From positions 3,968,001-4,032,000 of the forward strand of contig OY970298.1 of assembly GCA_963716215.1 (NCBI GenBank): a DNA stretch of 64,000 nucleotides, given 5' to 3'. This document shows positions 1 to 9,956 of the stretch, in pieces. The first letter of the stretch is position 1. Each line of letters starts with the position of its first letter. This stretch comes from JACVRW01 sp963716215. GTDB taxonomy: Bacteria > Actinomycetota > Thermoleophilia > Solirubrobacterales > Thermoleophilaceae. A program made the translations under genes and the position numbers. The notes beneath the pieces were generated by a model. It made no database searches, was not told the origin of the DNA, and saw nothing but the letters and a program-made list of their open reading frames with translations.

Positions 1-1
1 C

Positions 2-547
2 GCGCAGCGGCTCCGCGTCGGCCTGCCGTCGGATCCCGAGTCGCAGCTCGGCGCCGTGATTACTCCGGAGCAGCTCGAGCGGATCGAACGCTACGTGGAC
101 ATCGGCGCGAAGGACGGCGCGACCAAGGTGCTGGGCGAAGGTCGACCCACGATCGCCAACGGGGAGAACGGCACCTACTACTCCCCCACGATCTTCGCCG
201 GCGTTCGCAGCGGGCATCGAATCGCGCAAGAGGAGATCTTCGGCCCGGTTCTATCGGTGATCCCCTTCCGCGACGAGGCCGAGGCGGTCACTCTCGCCAA
301 CGATGTTCTCTACGGGCTCGCCGCCGGGGTGTGGACGAGCCGACTGGATCGAGCGCACCGCATGGCGGACGCAGTCGAGGCCGGGCTCGTGTACGTGAAC
401 ACGATGAACGTGCTCTCCCCGGGCTCGCCGTACTCCGGCTGGAAAGCCAGTGGGCTGGGAGTCGAGGGTGGAATCGAGCAGGCCGAGAGCTTCACGAAGC
501 TCAAGAGCGTGTGGGTGCGGACCGAGGGCGCGAACCCCGTTCTCTGA
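2..547 (+). CDS. Aldehyde dehydrogenase, C-terminal part (5' end outside window)
   Basis: The reading frame is already open at the window edge, so only about the last 180 residues are present. They carry the family's C-terminal landmarks: the EEIFGPVL segment, the YGLAAGVWT loop and the conserved tail with YVNTMNV, SGWKASG and a final E-S-F-T-K-L-K strand. The catalytic Cys and Glu lie upstream of the window. These enzymes oxidise an aldehyde to the acid with NAD(P)+. The substrate cannot be told from this fragment. The gene ends 24 bases before the convergent beta-helix gene. Confidence 0.9.
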   Translation, partial: AQRLRVGLPSDPESQLGAVITPEQLERIERYVDIGAKDGATKVLGEGRPTIANGENGTYYSPTIFAGVRSGHRIAQEEIFGPVLSVIPFRDEAEAVTLANDVLYGLAAGVWTSRLDRAHRMADAVEAGLVYVNTMNVLSPGSPYSGWKASGLGVEGGIEQAESFTKLKSVWVRTEGANPVL

Positions 548-571
548 GCCTCGCGCGCCCCGCTAGCCGGC

Positions 572-2401
572 TTACTTCCGCGGTCCTGCCGTGGCCAGAA
601 TGCGGGCGCAGGTGGCGTCGCCGCGGCAGGCCGCTGCCGGATTGGTGCGTCGCAGCAGCGTGTTGCCCACGAGCGTGATCCCGTCGGTGGGCGTGTCCTT
701 CGGCCACCAGAACGGCTTGGCGTCATCCCAGTAGTTGTTCGCGATCCTGATCCGTCGCGGTTGGACGCCTGACACGGCGTCGTCGCTGCCGTAGAGCACG
801 TTGCGCTCCAGCGTGACCCAGTCGGCGCCGACGTCGGGGTAGATGCCGGTTCCGCCCGCGTGGTGCACCACGTTGCCGCGTACCACGGCCCCGTCTTCGA
901 ATGATGTTCCTTGGGCCGAGGGGAGATAGATGCCGCCGCCGTCGCGGACGGTCCCCACGGCGTCGAACACCAGGTTGCCCTCCACATGCAAACCGCCTGG
1001 GGACTCGCCCCAGATCCCCGTGTACGGCACGTCGTTGACCTGGTTGTGGGCCACCGTCGCCCCCCGAGAGCCTTCGAGGGAGATGCCGACCGAGCTGCGG
1101 TAGTCGATCCCGATGTGATGGACCCAGTTGTCCTCGACGCGGTTGCCGGCGCCGCGTCCCCGCACCTCCACGCCGCCACCGGACACGTCGTCGACCACGT
1201 TGCCGCGCACCGTGTTGTTCGAGCCGACCCTCGATAGGACCAACGCGAGCCCGCCCAGGTGAGTGAAGCGGTTGCCCTCGATGCTGATCCGCTCGGCGGC
1301 GTGGAACGCGACCTGGCCCGGCATCCGCTCGGGGACCGTGCCGCCGCGAGAAAACCAGCTGCCGATTATCTGCGGGAACCCGGCCCGCGTGTTCGGCGCC
1401 AGCCAGGTCGCGTGGGAGAAGGTCAGCCCTCTGAACGCCAGATTGTGGAGCGGGGCGTCGGCCGTCCCTTCGCCCACGACCAGTCGCTCCAGCACGGGTG
1501 CGACGACCGGAACACGCCGTGGATCCTCTCGCCGGCGGGGCAGGTAGTAGAGAACATGGCGGCCTGGCCGCGAACGGTCTAGGTACCAGCTGCCCCGCTT
1601 GCGAAGCAGGCTGAGGCTGTTCTCGACGTCGGTGGGCGGGGCGGGTCTCGCACCCCGAACTTCCGTGTTGTAAGCCTTCTTGAGATTGCTCCAGCACGGC
1701 TGATCGACGATGATCAAACTCCATTTCGCGTCGCCGCGGATGCGGTCGACGCCACAGCGCGCCTCCGAGTACGGAAGCCCGCCATCGCCGCCGTTGAACA
1801 CGAGCTCGAGGTCCTCGGCATGTCGCCAGGACTGCGGCACGGTGCTGCGGATGGCGTAGCCGGTCCGCACCCTGATCGCCTTCCCAGGCAGGCCGCGGCC
1901 GAGCGCAGTCCGCCTCGCGCGGCGGCCGTCGACGAAGAGCTGGCGGGTCTCGAGGGCACCGACGTTCGCACGCCAGGCCGCCGTGCGACGTTCTCGGCCC
2001 GCCGCCAGCCAGTGATGCGGCGACCGCCGCTGATGTACGACCCGCTCCTGAGCGCCCGTCCCGTAGCCGTAGGCCTGGTAGACCACGGTGCCGCCGTTCT
2101 CGCCAGAGTCGCCGGCCGCCGCCGACAAGCGCAACGGCTTGCGCAACCTGTAGGTCCCACCACGCAGATTGACCACGATGCCGTTCGAGCTCATCTCCGC
2201 CGTCTGGCTCCGCACCGCTCGCTGGGCGCGTCTCAACGTCGCGAACGGCCGGCTCTTCGTCCCCGGCCAGGAATCCCGCCCGCTGGGTGACACGAACAGC
2301 TCCACAGCGCCCACCGCCTGCGCAGGCGCGGCAACCACACGCGCACCGAACAGCCCTGCCACCGCGACGAGCACTACCAACGAAGCCTTGATTGCAGTCA
2401 T
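572..2401 (-). CDS. Secreted right-handed parallel beta-helix protein
   Basis: About 609 residues. The start is placed at MTAIKASLV because that Met begins a textbook signal peptide (hydrophobic LVVLVAVAGLFG, then an A-x-A type site near APAQA); another ATG lies 36 bases upstream. After cleavage comes the FVSPSGRDSWPGTKSRPF motif that begins many pectate-lyase-fold proteins. The second half is rich in short G-N-x-V/I-x-x-N rungs (for example GNVVDDVSGGG, HNQVNDVPYTG), typical of beta-helix coils. Such proteins bind or cleave polysaccharides outside the cell. No catalytic residues could be assigned, so the activity is unknown. Confidence 0.8.
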   Translation of the reverse strand: MTAIKASLVVLVAVAGLFGARVVAAPAQAVGAVELFVSPSGRDSWPGTKSRPFATLRRAQRAVRSQTAEMSSNGIVVNLRGGTYRLRKPLRLSAAAGDSGENGGTVVYQAYGYGTGAQERVVHQRRSPHHWLAAGRERRTAAWRANVGALETRQLFVDGRRARRTALGRGLPGKAIRVRTGYAIRSTVPQSWRHAEDLELVFNGGDGGLPYSEARCGVDRIRGDAKWSLIIVDQPCWSNLKKAYNTEVRGARPAPPTDVENSLSLLRKRGSWYLDRSRPGRHVLYYLPRRREDPRRVPVVAPVLERLVVGEGTADAPLHNLAFRGLTFSHATWLAPNTRAGFPQIIGSWFSRGGTVPERMPGQVAFHAAERISIEGNRFTHLGGLALVLSRVGSNNTVRGNVVDDVSGGGVEVRGRGAGNRVEDNWVHHIGIDYRSSVGISLEGSRGATVAHNQVNDVPYTGIWGESPGGLHVEGNLVFDAVGTVRDGGGIYLPSAQGTSFEDGAVVRGNVVHHAGGTGIYPDVGADWVTLERNVLYGSDDAVSGVQPRRIRIANNYWDDAKPFWWPKDTPTDGITLVGNTLLRRTNPAAACRGDATCARILATAGPRK

Positions 2402-2500
2402 GCCAAGCAGGATCGGCGTTCGGCCCGGCATATACATCGGGCACGAGGATGGTCTTCCGCTCCTACTCGAGACTGATCGCCGGGCTCCGCCTGGAGCAGG

Positions 2501-2758
2501 TCATGACGATGCGACAGCGGCGGCGATCGGTGCGGAGGCTTCCGTTGAGTGGCGCTCCGCGAGGCGCCGACGCAGGCTGCGCACGATCAGGTACGGCATC
2601 GCGATGATCGCCCCTGCCAGTGCGACCAGCGCCGCGACCGCGGCGAGGGCGACTACCAGGAGCGCGATCAGAGCGAGTCCCGGCACGAACAGGAGGAACA
2701 GCGCCGCACCCAGAAGAGCGGCTGCGGGGATCCAGTCGAACCCATACGAATACCTCAT
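2501..2758 (-). CDS. Small membrane protein of unknown function
   Basis: An 85-residue protein with two long hydrophobic stretches (about residues 10-32 and 33-60, A/L/V rich), then a basic RSLRRRLAERHS segment that would stay in the cytoplasm. The start is supported by AGGAAGG about 10 bases upstream of the ATG. The gene lies between the beta-helix gene and the LuxR-type regulator on the same strand. I do not recognise the family; a membrane location is the only safe inference. Confidence 0.6.
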   Translation of the reverse strand: MRYSYGFDWIPAAALLGAALFLLFVPGLALIALLVVALAAVAALVALAGAIIAMPYLIVRSLRRRLAERHSTEASAPIAAAVASS

Positions 2759-2871
2759 GGCTTCACGACCTTCCTGGTGAGAGGGGACCTGTCATGAGGC
2801 GAGGATCCCGTGGCCGGCACCGCCTCGCATCGGCCAGCACGCCAGCCTGACTGGCTAGTCGCCTGCAGGGT

Positions 2872-5627
2872 CTAGGCGGTGAGGTCGCTGGCCGCGACGC
2901 GGCTGAGCTGATTGCGCGAGGTGATGTCGAGCTTCTGGAAGACCTTGCGCAGGTGGTACTGCACCGTGCGGGGGCTGATGAACAGCTGCGCGCCGATCTC
3001 TGGGTTGGAGAGACCGTCCTTGGCGAGCCGAGCGATGTGGGCCTCCTGGGAGGTGAGCACGGCGCGCGCGGCGTCGTCGGAGCGCTTCCGCGCGGTCTCA
3101 CCCGTGGCCTGGAGCTCGTGCCGGGCGCGCTCGGAAAACCCCTCGGCGCCCATGTCGCTGAACAGCTCATGGGCGGCTCGGAGTTGCTCGCGCGCGTCGA
3201 CGCGCCGGTTCTCGCGCCTCAGCCATTCGCCGTACAGGAGCCGGGCGCGGGCGAGGTGGACCAGGCCACGAGTGGACGCGAGCCGATCGATGGCCTCGCG
3301 GTAGAGGGGCTCCGCATCCCGTCCCTCGCTCATCAGCGCGCGCGAGCCGGCCTCGATGCCGAGCGCCCAATCGGTGCCGCTCGCTTGCGTGCGCTCGCTG
3401 AGGCGCTCGAGCGCTGCAGCGGACGCCTCCGTCGCGCCGCTCCGGATGCCCGCCTCGATCAGCTCCACGAGGGACCACCCGAACACCGCGACATCGTCTT
3501 CGTCGCAACCTCGCTGAGCGGCATCGAGTGCCTCGCCGTAGCGGCCGCAGCCGTTGTAGAGCAGTGCCGTGACCCACCCCAGGGCGCGCAGCCCCATGCC
3601 CTCGCCCCGCGCCTCCCCATCGACCCGCGCAGCCGCGATCAGCTCGAGCCCCTCGGCCTCGTTGCCGCGCCACGCGGCCAGCATCAGCGACGCGTACCTG
3701 AACGTTGCCATGCCGGTCGCCTGCGTGAGCGCGTCGACCTCCGCGATCAGAGCCGAAGCGGCGCCGAACTCTCCCGCGTGGACGTGCAAGGCCGCGCGAT
3801 AAGTGGCCGCGACCGGGAGCACGCCGAGCGCGCCCGTCTCCCTCGCGACGCGCAGCCCGCCCGTCGCGAGCACGTACCAGAGCTCGTAGTCCCACAGGTC
3901 CTGGGCCAGGCGACAACCCAGCCCCATCCAACGCACGTCCCGATCGGTCAACGCGTCCACGTCGCGGAACTCGTCGAGCGCCCTCCGAAGCGGCGGCAGG
4001 CTGGCCGAGTAGCCCTCGATGAACCTCGTCGCCAGGCCGTCGAGGAGCAGGTCGAGCGCGCGCGGCTGCTCGGCCGCCGGCGCGGCGCGGGCGGCCTCGG
4101 CGACCTCGCGGACGCCCGGCCCTTCACCGAGGCCACCGGCGAACATCGCCGCCGCGATCGCCTCCAGATGCGTCTCGCGAGCCATCGCCGTGTCGAGTGG
4201 TTCGAGGCGCCGGGCGGCATCGAGCAAGGGGGCCGGAGCGTCCCTGCCGCGCGTCCGGGCGAACGTGATCTCCGCGCGCAGCCGCTCCAGCCACGCCCGC
4301 TGAAACTCGTCGAGCGGAGCGAGCTCGGCGGTCGCCAGCAAGTCGAGCGCCGCGTCGCCTGCCGCCGCGTCGAACTTCGCCTGAGCGGCAGCCAGGGCGC
4401 GCCTGCCCCGCTCGGCCGGATCGGGTGTCAGCTCCGCCGCGCGCGCCAGGAACGCCGCAGCCGCGGCGGCGCCGCCACGGGACCGGGCCCGGTCGGCAGA
4501 GCGCTCCAGCTCGGCGGCCACCGCCTCGTCGACACCCACCGCCGCGTGAGCACGATGCCACGCCCTGCGATCGGGATCGGTCTCCGGATCGGTCGTCTCC
4601 GCCAGCGCCCCATGCGCATCGCGCCGCTCGGAAGGGGCCGCCGCCCGGTAGACCGCGGATCGCACCAGTGGATGCCGGAAGCGAACGCGGGCTCCGATCT
4701 CCACGAGCTGCGCGTCTTCCGCGGGGGCGAGCGAGCTCCTGTCGATGCCGAGCGCCGCAGCCGCGCGCCAGATCAGCGTCGCGTCACCCAACGGTTCGGC
4801 CGCCGCCAGCAGCAGCAGCCGCTGCGTCGCCTCAGGCAGCTCACCGGCGCGCTGGTGGTACTGCTGCTCGAGATGGCTGGGGAGGTCTGTGGCGGCGAGG
4901 AGCTCGAAGCCGCCGGCCAGCTCGGCCGCGCTCATGTTCCTCGGCAGGTCGAGCAGAGCGAGCGGGTTGCCGCGGGTTTCCGCGACGATGCGGTCGCGGA
5001 CGCGGTCGTCGATCCGACCTGGGACGGCGCTCATCAGCAGGGTGCGCGCATCGTCCTCAGCGAGCCCGCGCAGCCGCAGCTCGGGCAGGCCGTCGAAGTC
5101 GTGCCTGGCGTTCGGCTCGCGGACGGCGGCCACGATCGCCACCGAGTCCGCCTGCAGCCGTCGCGCGACAAATCCGAGGATCAGTCCCGAGGCGGCGTCG
5201 AGCCAGTGAGCATCCTCCACGAGACAGAGCAGCGGCCGCTCCTCGGCGGCGGCAGACAGCAGGCCGAGCACGGCGAGCCCGACCAGGAACCGGTCCGGAA
5301 CGTCCCCCGGCGCGAGGCCCAAGGCCACGTTCAGCGCGTCCTGCTGGGGCTGGGGAGCGCGTCGAGGTGGTCGAGCACCGGCGCGCAGAGCTGGTGGATC
5401 CCGGAGAACGGCAGCTCCATCTCCGCCTCCACCCCGGCGACCTGCGCGACCCGGAATCCCGAGGCATGCCGAGCGACGTGCCTGAGCAGCGCGGTCTTTC
5501 CGATGCCCGCCTCGCCCCGCATGACCAGGACGGCGCTCTGGCCCTCGCGCGCGTCAGCCAGGAGCCCGTCGAGCACCTTGCGCTCGCCGGTCCGGTCGAG
5601 GAACCCGGACGCAAGGGTGGTGGCCAT
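2872..5627 (-). CDS. LuxR-family regulator with AAA ATPase domain, one frameshift
   Basis: Large ATP-binding LuxR (LAL/MalT-like) transcription factor of about 917 residues once a frameshift is repaired. The N-terminal piece holds a Walker A motif (GEAGIGKT, about residues 38-45). It runs out of frame near 5346-5349, where a CCCC run on the coding strand appears to lack one C. The next frame resumes as DALNVALGLAPGD and continues through Walker B (LLCLVEDAHWLD), a helical TPR-like middle and a C-terminal LuxR helix-turn-helix (GLSNPEIGAQLFISPRTVQ). Start chosen at ATG 5627; the upstream alternative is TTG. It is divergent from the PEP-mutase-like gene 48 bases away, a possible target. The ligand is unknown. 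Confidence 0.85.
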
Positions 5628-5675
5628 GGCTGGCAAAGCTAACCGACACCGCAGCGGCGGCGTACATTCCCGGCC

Positions 5676-6459
5676 ATGGCTCTCTCACAGACACCAGACC
5701 TCCAGAGCCGGTGCGACCTGCTGCGGTCCCTGCACAGCCCTGGCGACCCCCTGCTGCTGCCGAACGCCTGGGACGTGGCCACGGCGAGAGCGGTGGTCGC
5801 GGCGGGGTTCCCCGTGGTCGCGACCACCAGCGGCGGCGTAGCCGCAACGCTCGGCTACGCGGACCACGAGGGTGCGCCGGCCGACGAGATGCTCGCCGCG
5901 GCCACCCGCATCGCAAACGGTGTCGAGGTGCCGGTGACGGTCGACGCCGAGGCCGGCTACGGGATGGACCCGGCCGAGCTGGTGGCCGCGCTGCGCAGCG
6001 CGGGCGCCGCGGGCTGCAACCTCGAGGACTCGGACCACGCCGCCGGCAGCCTCCGGGATCCCGACCGACACGCGGAGTGGCTGCGGGCGGTTCGCCAGGC
6101 CGCGTCGGACGACGGCTACCCGCTCGTGATCAACGCCCGGGTCGACGTCTTCCTCGGCCCCTTCCTCGCCGGCGCCGAGCCCGGTACCCAGGAAGAGCTC
6201 GTGCCCGAGGCGCTGCGGCGCGCTAACGCGTACCTCGAGGCCGGCGTCGACTGCGTGTTCCCGATCATCCTCTGGGAGACGCGACGCGCTGCGCCGCTTC
6301 ACCGCGGAGGTTCGCGGCCCGGTGAACGTCCTACGCCTACCGCAGGCGCCGTCGCTTGCGGAGCTGGCCGCGCTGGGCGTGGCCCGGGTGAGCTGGGGAC
6401 TCCTCCTGCACGGCCAAGCGATGGGTCGCTTCCAGGAGCAGCTCGCCTCGCTCGACTAG
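5676..6459 (+). CDS. Isocitrate lyase/PEP mutase family protein, one frameshift
   Basis: About 260 residues. The N-terminal part shows the family signature: PLLLPNAWDVATAR, ATTSGGVAATLGY, then VTVDAEAGYG with metal-binding acidic residues, and GCNLEDS. The canonical KKCGH-type catalytic loop of isocitrate lyases is absent, as in the short PEP-mutase-like branch that cleaves or forms C-C or C-P bonds. Near 6277-6284 the frame is lost by one extra base. The other frame carries the expected tail (DALRRFTAEVRGPVNVL, then LAELAALGVARVSWG) and stops at 6459. The substrate cannot be inferred. Confidence 0.8.
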
Positions 6460-6567
6460 CTAGGCCAGGACTAGCCACCTGGCGGATGCGAGCCGGCCCG
6501 GCCTCCGGGATTCTCGCTGCATGACGAACGCACTGCCGTTGCCCTCGCACGCGCGAAAGGAACTGAG

Positions 6568-7317
6568 ATGAAGATCGTTGTCATCGGCGGAACGGGACTG
6601 ATCGGATCGGGCCTCGTCGACAAGCTGCGCAGTGACGGTCACGAGCCGCTCGCGGCGGCGCCCAACACCGGCGTCAACGCGCTGACGGGTGAAGGGCTCG
6701 CCGAAGCGCTCGAAGGCGCCCAGGTCGTCGTCGACGTGGCGAACGCACCCGCGTGGGAGGACCAGGCCGTGCTCGACTTCTTCCAGACGGCCACCGGCAA
6801 CCTGCTCGCCGCGGAGACCGCCGCCGGCGTCGGGCACCACGTGGCGCTGTCGGTCGTCGGCGCCGAGCGGCTTCCCGAGAGCGGCTACATGCGTGCCAAG
6901 GTCGCGCAGGAGGATCTGGTGAAGGCCGGGCCGGTCCCGTACACGATCGTCCGCGCGACGCAGTTCTTCGAGTTCATCGGCCGCATCGCCGACTCGGCCG
7001 CCGAGGGCGACACGATCCGCCTGCCCTCCGCCCTCGTTCAGCCCGAGGCAGCCGCTGACGTGTCCGCCACCCTGGCCGACGTCGCGGTCGGCGCGCCGCT
7101 GAACGACACCGTCGAGCTGGCGGGCCCCGAGGCGTTCCCCCTCGACGAGCTCGCCCGCCGCGTCCTCGAGGCAGGCAACGACCCGCGCCAGGTGACGGCC
7201 GACGTTCACGCCCGCTACTTCGGCGCCGAGCTGGACGACGGTTCCCTCACCCCTGGCGACGACGCACGCATCGCCTCGACCCGCTTCGAGGACTGGCTCA
7301 GCCAGTCGGCCAAGTAG
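6568..7317 (+). CDS. NAD(P)-binding SDR/NmrA-like oxidoreductase
   Basis: A 249-residue Rossmann protein. The N-terminal GGTGLIGSGL is the atypical-SDR GxxGxxG dinucleotide-binding loop. ALSVVGAERL and GYMRAKVAQEDLV sit where the active site of extended or atypical SDRs lies, with no clear YxxxK. This fits the NmrA/HSCARG-like NAD(P)H-binding group, which may act as redox sensors or quinone reductases. A good AAAGGA ribosome site lies 7 bases before the ATG. It is followed by the hydrolase and MarR-like genes with short gaps, so the three probably form one operon. Confidence 0.85.
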   Translation: MKIVVIGGTGLIGSGLVDKLRSDGHEPLAAAPNTGVNALTGEGLAEALEGAQVVVDVANAPAWEDQAVLDFFQTATGNLLAAETAAGVGHHVALSVVGAERLPESGYMRAKVAQEDLVKAGPVPYTIVRATQFFEFIGRIADSAAEGDTIRLPSALVQPEAAADVSATLADVAVGAPLNDTVELAGPEAFPLDELARRVLEAGNDPRQVTADVHARYFGAELDDGSLTPGDDARIASTRFEDWLSQSAK

Positions 7318-7347
7318 GCCTGTCCCCCTAACCGAAAGGAGCTTCTC

Positions 7348-8064
7348 ATGAAGCCCACCATCATTCTCGTCCACGGCGCCTTCGCCGAGTCCTCGAGCTG
7401 GGACGGCGTCATCGATCCACTGGTCGACGCGGGCCATCCGGTGATCGCCGCCGCCAACCCGCTGCGCAGCCTCGCCACGGACGCCGCGGCTGTCGCCGAC
7501 GTCGTGCGTTCAGTCGACGGGCCCGTGGTACTCGCCGCCCACTCCTACGGCGGAGCGGTGATCTCCAACGTTCCGGCGGACGCCGGCGAGATCGTCGGGC
7601 TCGTATACGCCTGTGGCTTCGCGCCCGAGCCGGGCGAGCACTGCTTCCAGCTCGCGGCCATGTTCCCGGGCAGCATGCTCGGCGAGGAGACGTCGCGGCC
7701 GGTGCCGCGCAGCGACGGAACAACCGACCTGTACGTCGCTCCCGACAGCTTCCACGGCATCTTCTGCCAGGACGTGCCCGCGCCGCAGGCCGCGCGGATG
7801 GCCGTGACGCAGCGTCCGGCCACGCAGGAGGCGCTCACCGAGCCGTCCGGCGACAGGCCGCTGTGGCGTGAGGTGCCCTCGCGGTTCGTGATCGGCGAGG
7901 AGGACCACATCATCCCCGCCGCCCTCCAGCACTACATGGCCGAGCGCGCCGGCGCGCACCGCACGCTCGAGATCCCCGGCGGCTCGCACGCGATCACGGT
8001 CTCGCACCCCCAGGCCGTCGCCCACCAGATCCTGGACGCCGCGGCGGTACACGCGGCCGTCTGA
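7348..8064 (+). CDS. Alpha/beta hydrolase
   Basis: A 238-residue alpha/beta hydrolase. It opens with IILVHGAFAESSSW (oxyanion-hole HG motif). The nucleophile elbow is AHSYGG (Ser), an acidic residue lies in GEEDHIIP, and the catalytic His is in GGSHAITVSHP. This arrangement matches the small EstC/hydroxynitrile-lyase-like esterases common in actinobacteria and proteobacteria. The natural substrate is unknown. AAAGGAG sits 7-8 bases upstream of the ATG. The gene is second of three co-directional genes. Confidence 0.9.
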   Translation: MKPTIILVHGAFAESSSWDGVIDPLVDAGHPVIAAANPLRSLATDAAAVADVVRSVDGPVVLAAHSYGGAVISNVPADAGEIVGLVYACGFAPEPGEHCFQLAAMFPGSMLGEETSRPVPRSDGTTDLYVAPDSFHGIFCQDVPAPQAARMAVTQRPATQEALTEPSGDRPLWREVPSRFVIGEEDHIIPAALQHYMAERAGAHRTLEIPGGSHAITVSHPQAVAHQILDAAAVHAAV

Positions 8065-8087
8065 CCGGATCCGAAGGAAAGGCTGAG

Positions 8088-8510
8088 ATGATCACACCCA
8101 TGAATGCGACCGATCCGCTGGTGGAAGCGCTCGCTGCCCGGCTGCGTCAGATGGACCTGATCGGCTGGCAACGCATCGCGACCTGGGCGGAGGAGTCCGA
8201 GCTCTCGTTCGAGGATCTGCGCCTGTTGCTCGCGCTCGCCCTGAAGGTGGACGACGGCCCGGCCGCGATCAGCGAGCTAGCCGACCTCGCCGGCTTCTCG
8301 CTCGACGTCGCCTACCCCGCCATGCACGGTCTGCGGGGTCGCGGCTACGTCCGTGAGGAGCGGCGGCAGTACGCGCTCAGCCCGCAGGGGCGAGAGCTCG
8401 TCGCCAGGCTGGACGCGGCACACCGCGAGGGCATCGAGGCATACGTCGAGACGCTCGGTGACGCGGAACGTCAGCGGCTCCGCGAGGCCCTCGCGACCCC
8501 GTCTGAGTAG
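8088..8510 (+). CDS. MarR-like winged-helix regulator
   Basis: A 140-residue protein with a winged-helix core: AISELADLAGFSLDVAYPAMHGLRGRGYV reads as helix, turn and recognition helix, followed by a wing (EERRQYALSPQGREL). N- and C-terminal helices would form the dimer interface as in MarR. ATG 8088 has AAGGAAAGG upstream; ATG 8100 is an alternative. It is last in the SDR-hydrolase operon, which it may regulate. Its 3' end overlaps the convergent arginase-like gene by 40 bases. Confidence 0.75.
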   Translation: MITPMNATDPLVEALAARLRQMDLIGWQRIATWAEESELSFEDLRLLLALALKVDDGPAAISELADLAGFSLDVAYPAMHGLRGRGYVREERRQYALSPQGRELVARLDAAHREGIEAYVETLGDAERQRLREALATPSE

Positions 8511-9394
8511 CCCGCGACGAGCTCGGACAGAAAGCGCACGATCCGTGCCGCGGAGGTCCGGCCCGGGTCCAGGTCGGGGTTGTAGATCACCACGCTGCAA
8601 CCCAGGCAGCGCGCGTCCGTCACCGCAACCGCGACGATCTCGGCAAGCTCGCCCCAGGTGAGCCCGCCAGGCTGCAGGTAGTCGGCGGCGGGGAAGTCCT
8701 CGGTCCTCAGGACGTCTAGGTCGACGTGAGCCCAGAACGTAGGCGAGCCTGGGCCAAGCGCGGCGAGCGCCTGGCGCGCCGACTCCGACGCCCCCGTGGC
8801 GCGCACCGCCTCGTCGTCGAGAGACAGCGCCACGCTCTCCCGCAGGGACTTGACGCTCGCCTCCGCGAGCTCCGCGCGGTCGCGCGGCCCCAGCATTCCC
8901 ACAGCGTGGCGGTCGAGCAGCGGGGTGAGCTGCGCGACCGGCTCGGGGAGGGCCTCTACGAATCCCAGAGCGATCGCAACCTCGCTGTCCGACGCCTCGC
9001 CGGTCTTCGACTGTCGCGGTGGCCAGGCGTCCTCGTGACCATCGATCAGCAGCAGCCCCACGGGACCGTGTCGATCCCTACCCGCGGCCAGCGGTCCGAG
9101 CAGGACCGGGCAGTCGCCGCCGACCAGCAGGGGCAGCCGACCTCGGTCGAGGCTGCGGCGGACCGCCTCGCGCGTCGCTTCCACCAGCCGCGCGAGCGCA
9201 CGCTCCTTCAGCAGCCCCGATGCCCCCCGGATGGCGTCCCCCGTGATCGGGGCCAGGTCGCCCGCATCGCGCACGTCGCCCCGGGCGGCGAGGCGCTCGG
9301 CGAGACCGGCCTCCCTCAGCACCCGGATGGCGTCTGCAATCCCACCCGGCTTCGCCATCGACGAGTACGGCACTCCGATCAGATCGATCGTCAC
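8471..9394 (-). CDS. Arginase-family protein with altered metal site
   Basis: A 307-residue member of the arginase/agmatinase/formiminoglutamase fold. The three metal-binding blocks are recognisable but changed. The usual GGDH is GGDC (LLVGGDCPVLLG), the usual DAHxDxxD is DGHEDAW, and the third block reads HVDLDVLRTEDFP instead of SxDxDxxDP. The first Mn ligand (His) is therefore Cys. It may bind metal differently or have another activity. The start is taken as GTG 9394, eight bases after the stop of the upstream gene, so the two are probably co-transcribed. Confidence 0.8.
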   Translation of the reverse strand: MTIDLIGVPYSSMAKPGGIADAIRVLREAGLAERLAARGDVRDAGDLAPITGDAIRGASGLLKERALARLVEATREAVRRSLDRGRLPLLVGGDCPVLLGPLAAGRDRHGPVGLLLIDGHEDAWPPRQSKTGEASDSEVAIALGFVEALPEPVAQLTPLLDRHAVGMLGPRDRAELAEASVKSLRESVALSLDDEAVRATGASESARQALAALGPGSPTFWAHVDLDVLRTEDFPAADYLQPGGLTWGELAEIVAVAVTDARCLGCSVVIYNPDLDPGRTSAARIVRFLSELVAGYSDGVARASRSR

Positions 9395-9402
9395 GCGCTT
9401 CG

Positions 9403-9882
9403 TCAGACCCGGCCGTCGAGCTGGTCGTCCAGGTACGCGCCGAGGTCCGGCCCGTCCGCGCGGCCCAGAACGTGGCGGACCCAGGCGTTGCGCTCGTGCC
9501 CGATCACGGCGAGGTCCCATGCACAGGCGGTGAAGTCGTCCGGGCCGGTCGGCCGAAGCTGCTGTGGCTCCTCGTTGGTAGAGCGCCAGGCGTGGTGGTG
9601 CAGCTCGTCCTCGTTTGCCCACCAGTTCACGAACACGAAGTTGCCGCCGCGGCCGTCGTGCGCACATGCGAAGCCCACGCCGTACCGATCGCGGGCGACC
9701 GCCGGGCGCGGTAGCCGCTGCGTCGCCGCGGCCACGGCCGCATCGACGAGCGCCTGGCCCGGGCGCTCGCGCTGGTAGGCGATGCCGTACAGCTTCAGTC
9801 GCCACCCGTCGAAGCTGAGGATGTCCAGGCAGCGAATCGACCTGGTCGCGTAGGGCTCGGCGAGAGGAATGGAAACGGTCAT
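9403..9882 (-). CDS. Conserved hypothetical protein
   Basis: A 159-residue cytoplasmic protein from the ATG at 9882 (an in-frame start exists 45 bases upstream). It has no signal peptide or membrane segment. It is rich in Trp and His, including a GGNFVFVNWWANEDELHHH stretch and FTACAWDLAVIGHERNAWV. I do not recognise the family. It lies directly upstream of the arginase-like gene and divergent from a LysR regulator, whose conserved promoter motif lies 30 bases before its start, so it may be that regulator's target. Confidence 0.65.
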   Translation of the reverse strand: MTVSIPLAEPYATRSIRCLDILSFDGWRLKLYGIAYQRERPGQALVDAAVAAATQRLPRPAVARDRYGVGFACAHDGRGGNFVFVNWWANEDELHHHAWRSTNEEPQQLRPTGPDDFTACAWDLAVIGHERNAWVRHVLGRADGPDLGAYLDDQLDGRV

Positions 9883-9911
9883 GAGGACAGCGTGCCCTGC
9901 GCGTGCTCGTC

Positions 9912-9945
9912 GATCAACGGCGGACACGCGAACGCATCACGTAGC
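9912..9945. promoter_or_regulatory. LysR-linked regulatory motif, copy 1
   Basis: This 34-base element begins GATCAACGG and ends GTAGC. It lies between the divergent hypothetical gene (start 9882) and LysR gene (start 9957). The same element, with the same 34-base length, recurs at 12154-12187 and 13333-13366. Read leftward, GATCAA becomes TTGATC, a fair -35 hexamer. Position and recurrence suggest a LysR binding site and divergent promoter. Confidence 0.6.
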
Positions 9946-9956
9946 ATTCCTCAACG

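Noticed and set aside
5625..5680. Two GGCCATGGC sequences flanking the LuxR/PEP-mutase spacer, as a possible operator pair
   Set aside because: Both simply contain the two divergent start codons with Ala second codons; no further symmetry is seen.
2953..5841. A 962-codon plus-strand open frame opposite the LuxR-type regulator
   Set aside because: Antisense shadow; no motifs, and the minus strand carries Walker motifs and a LuxR HTH.
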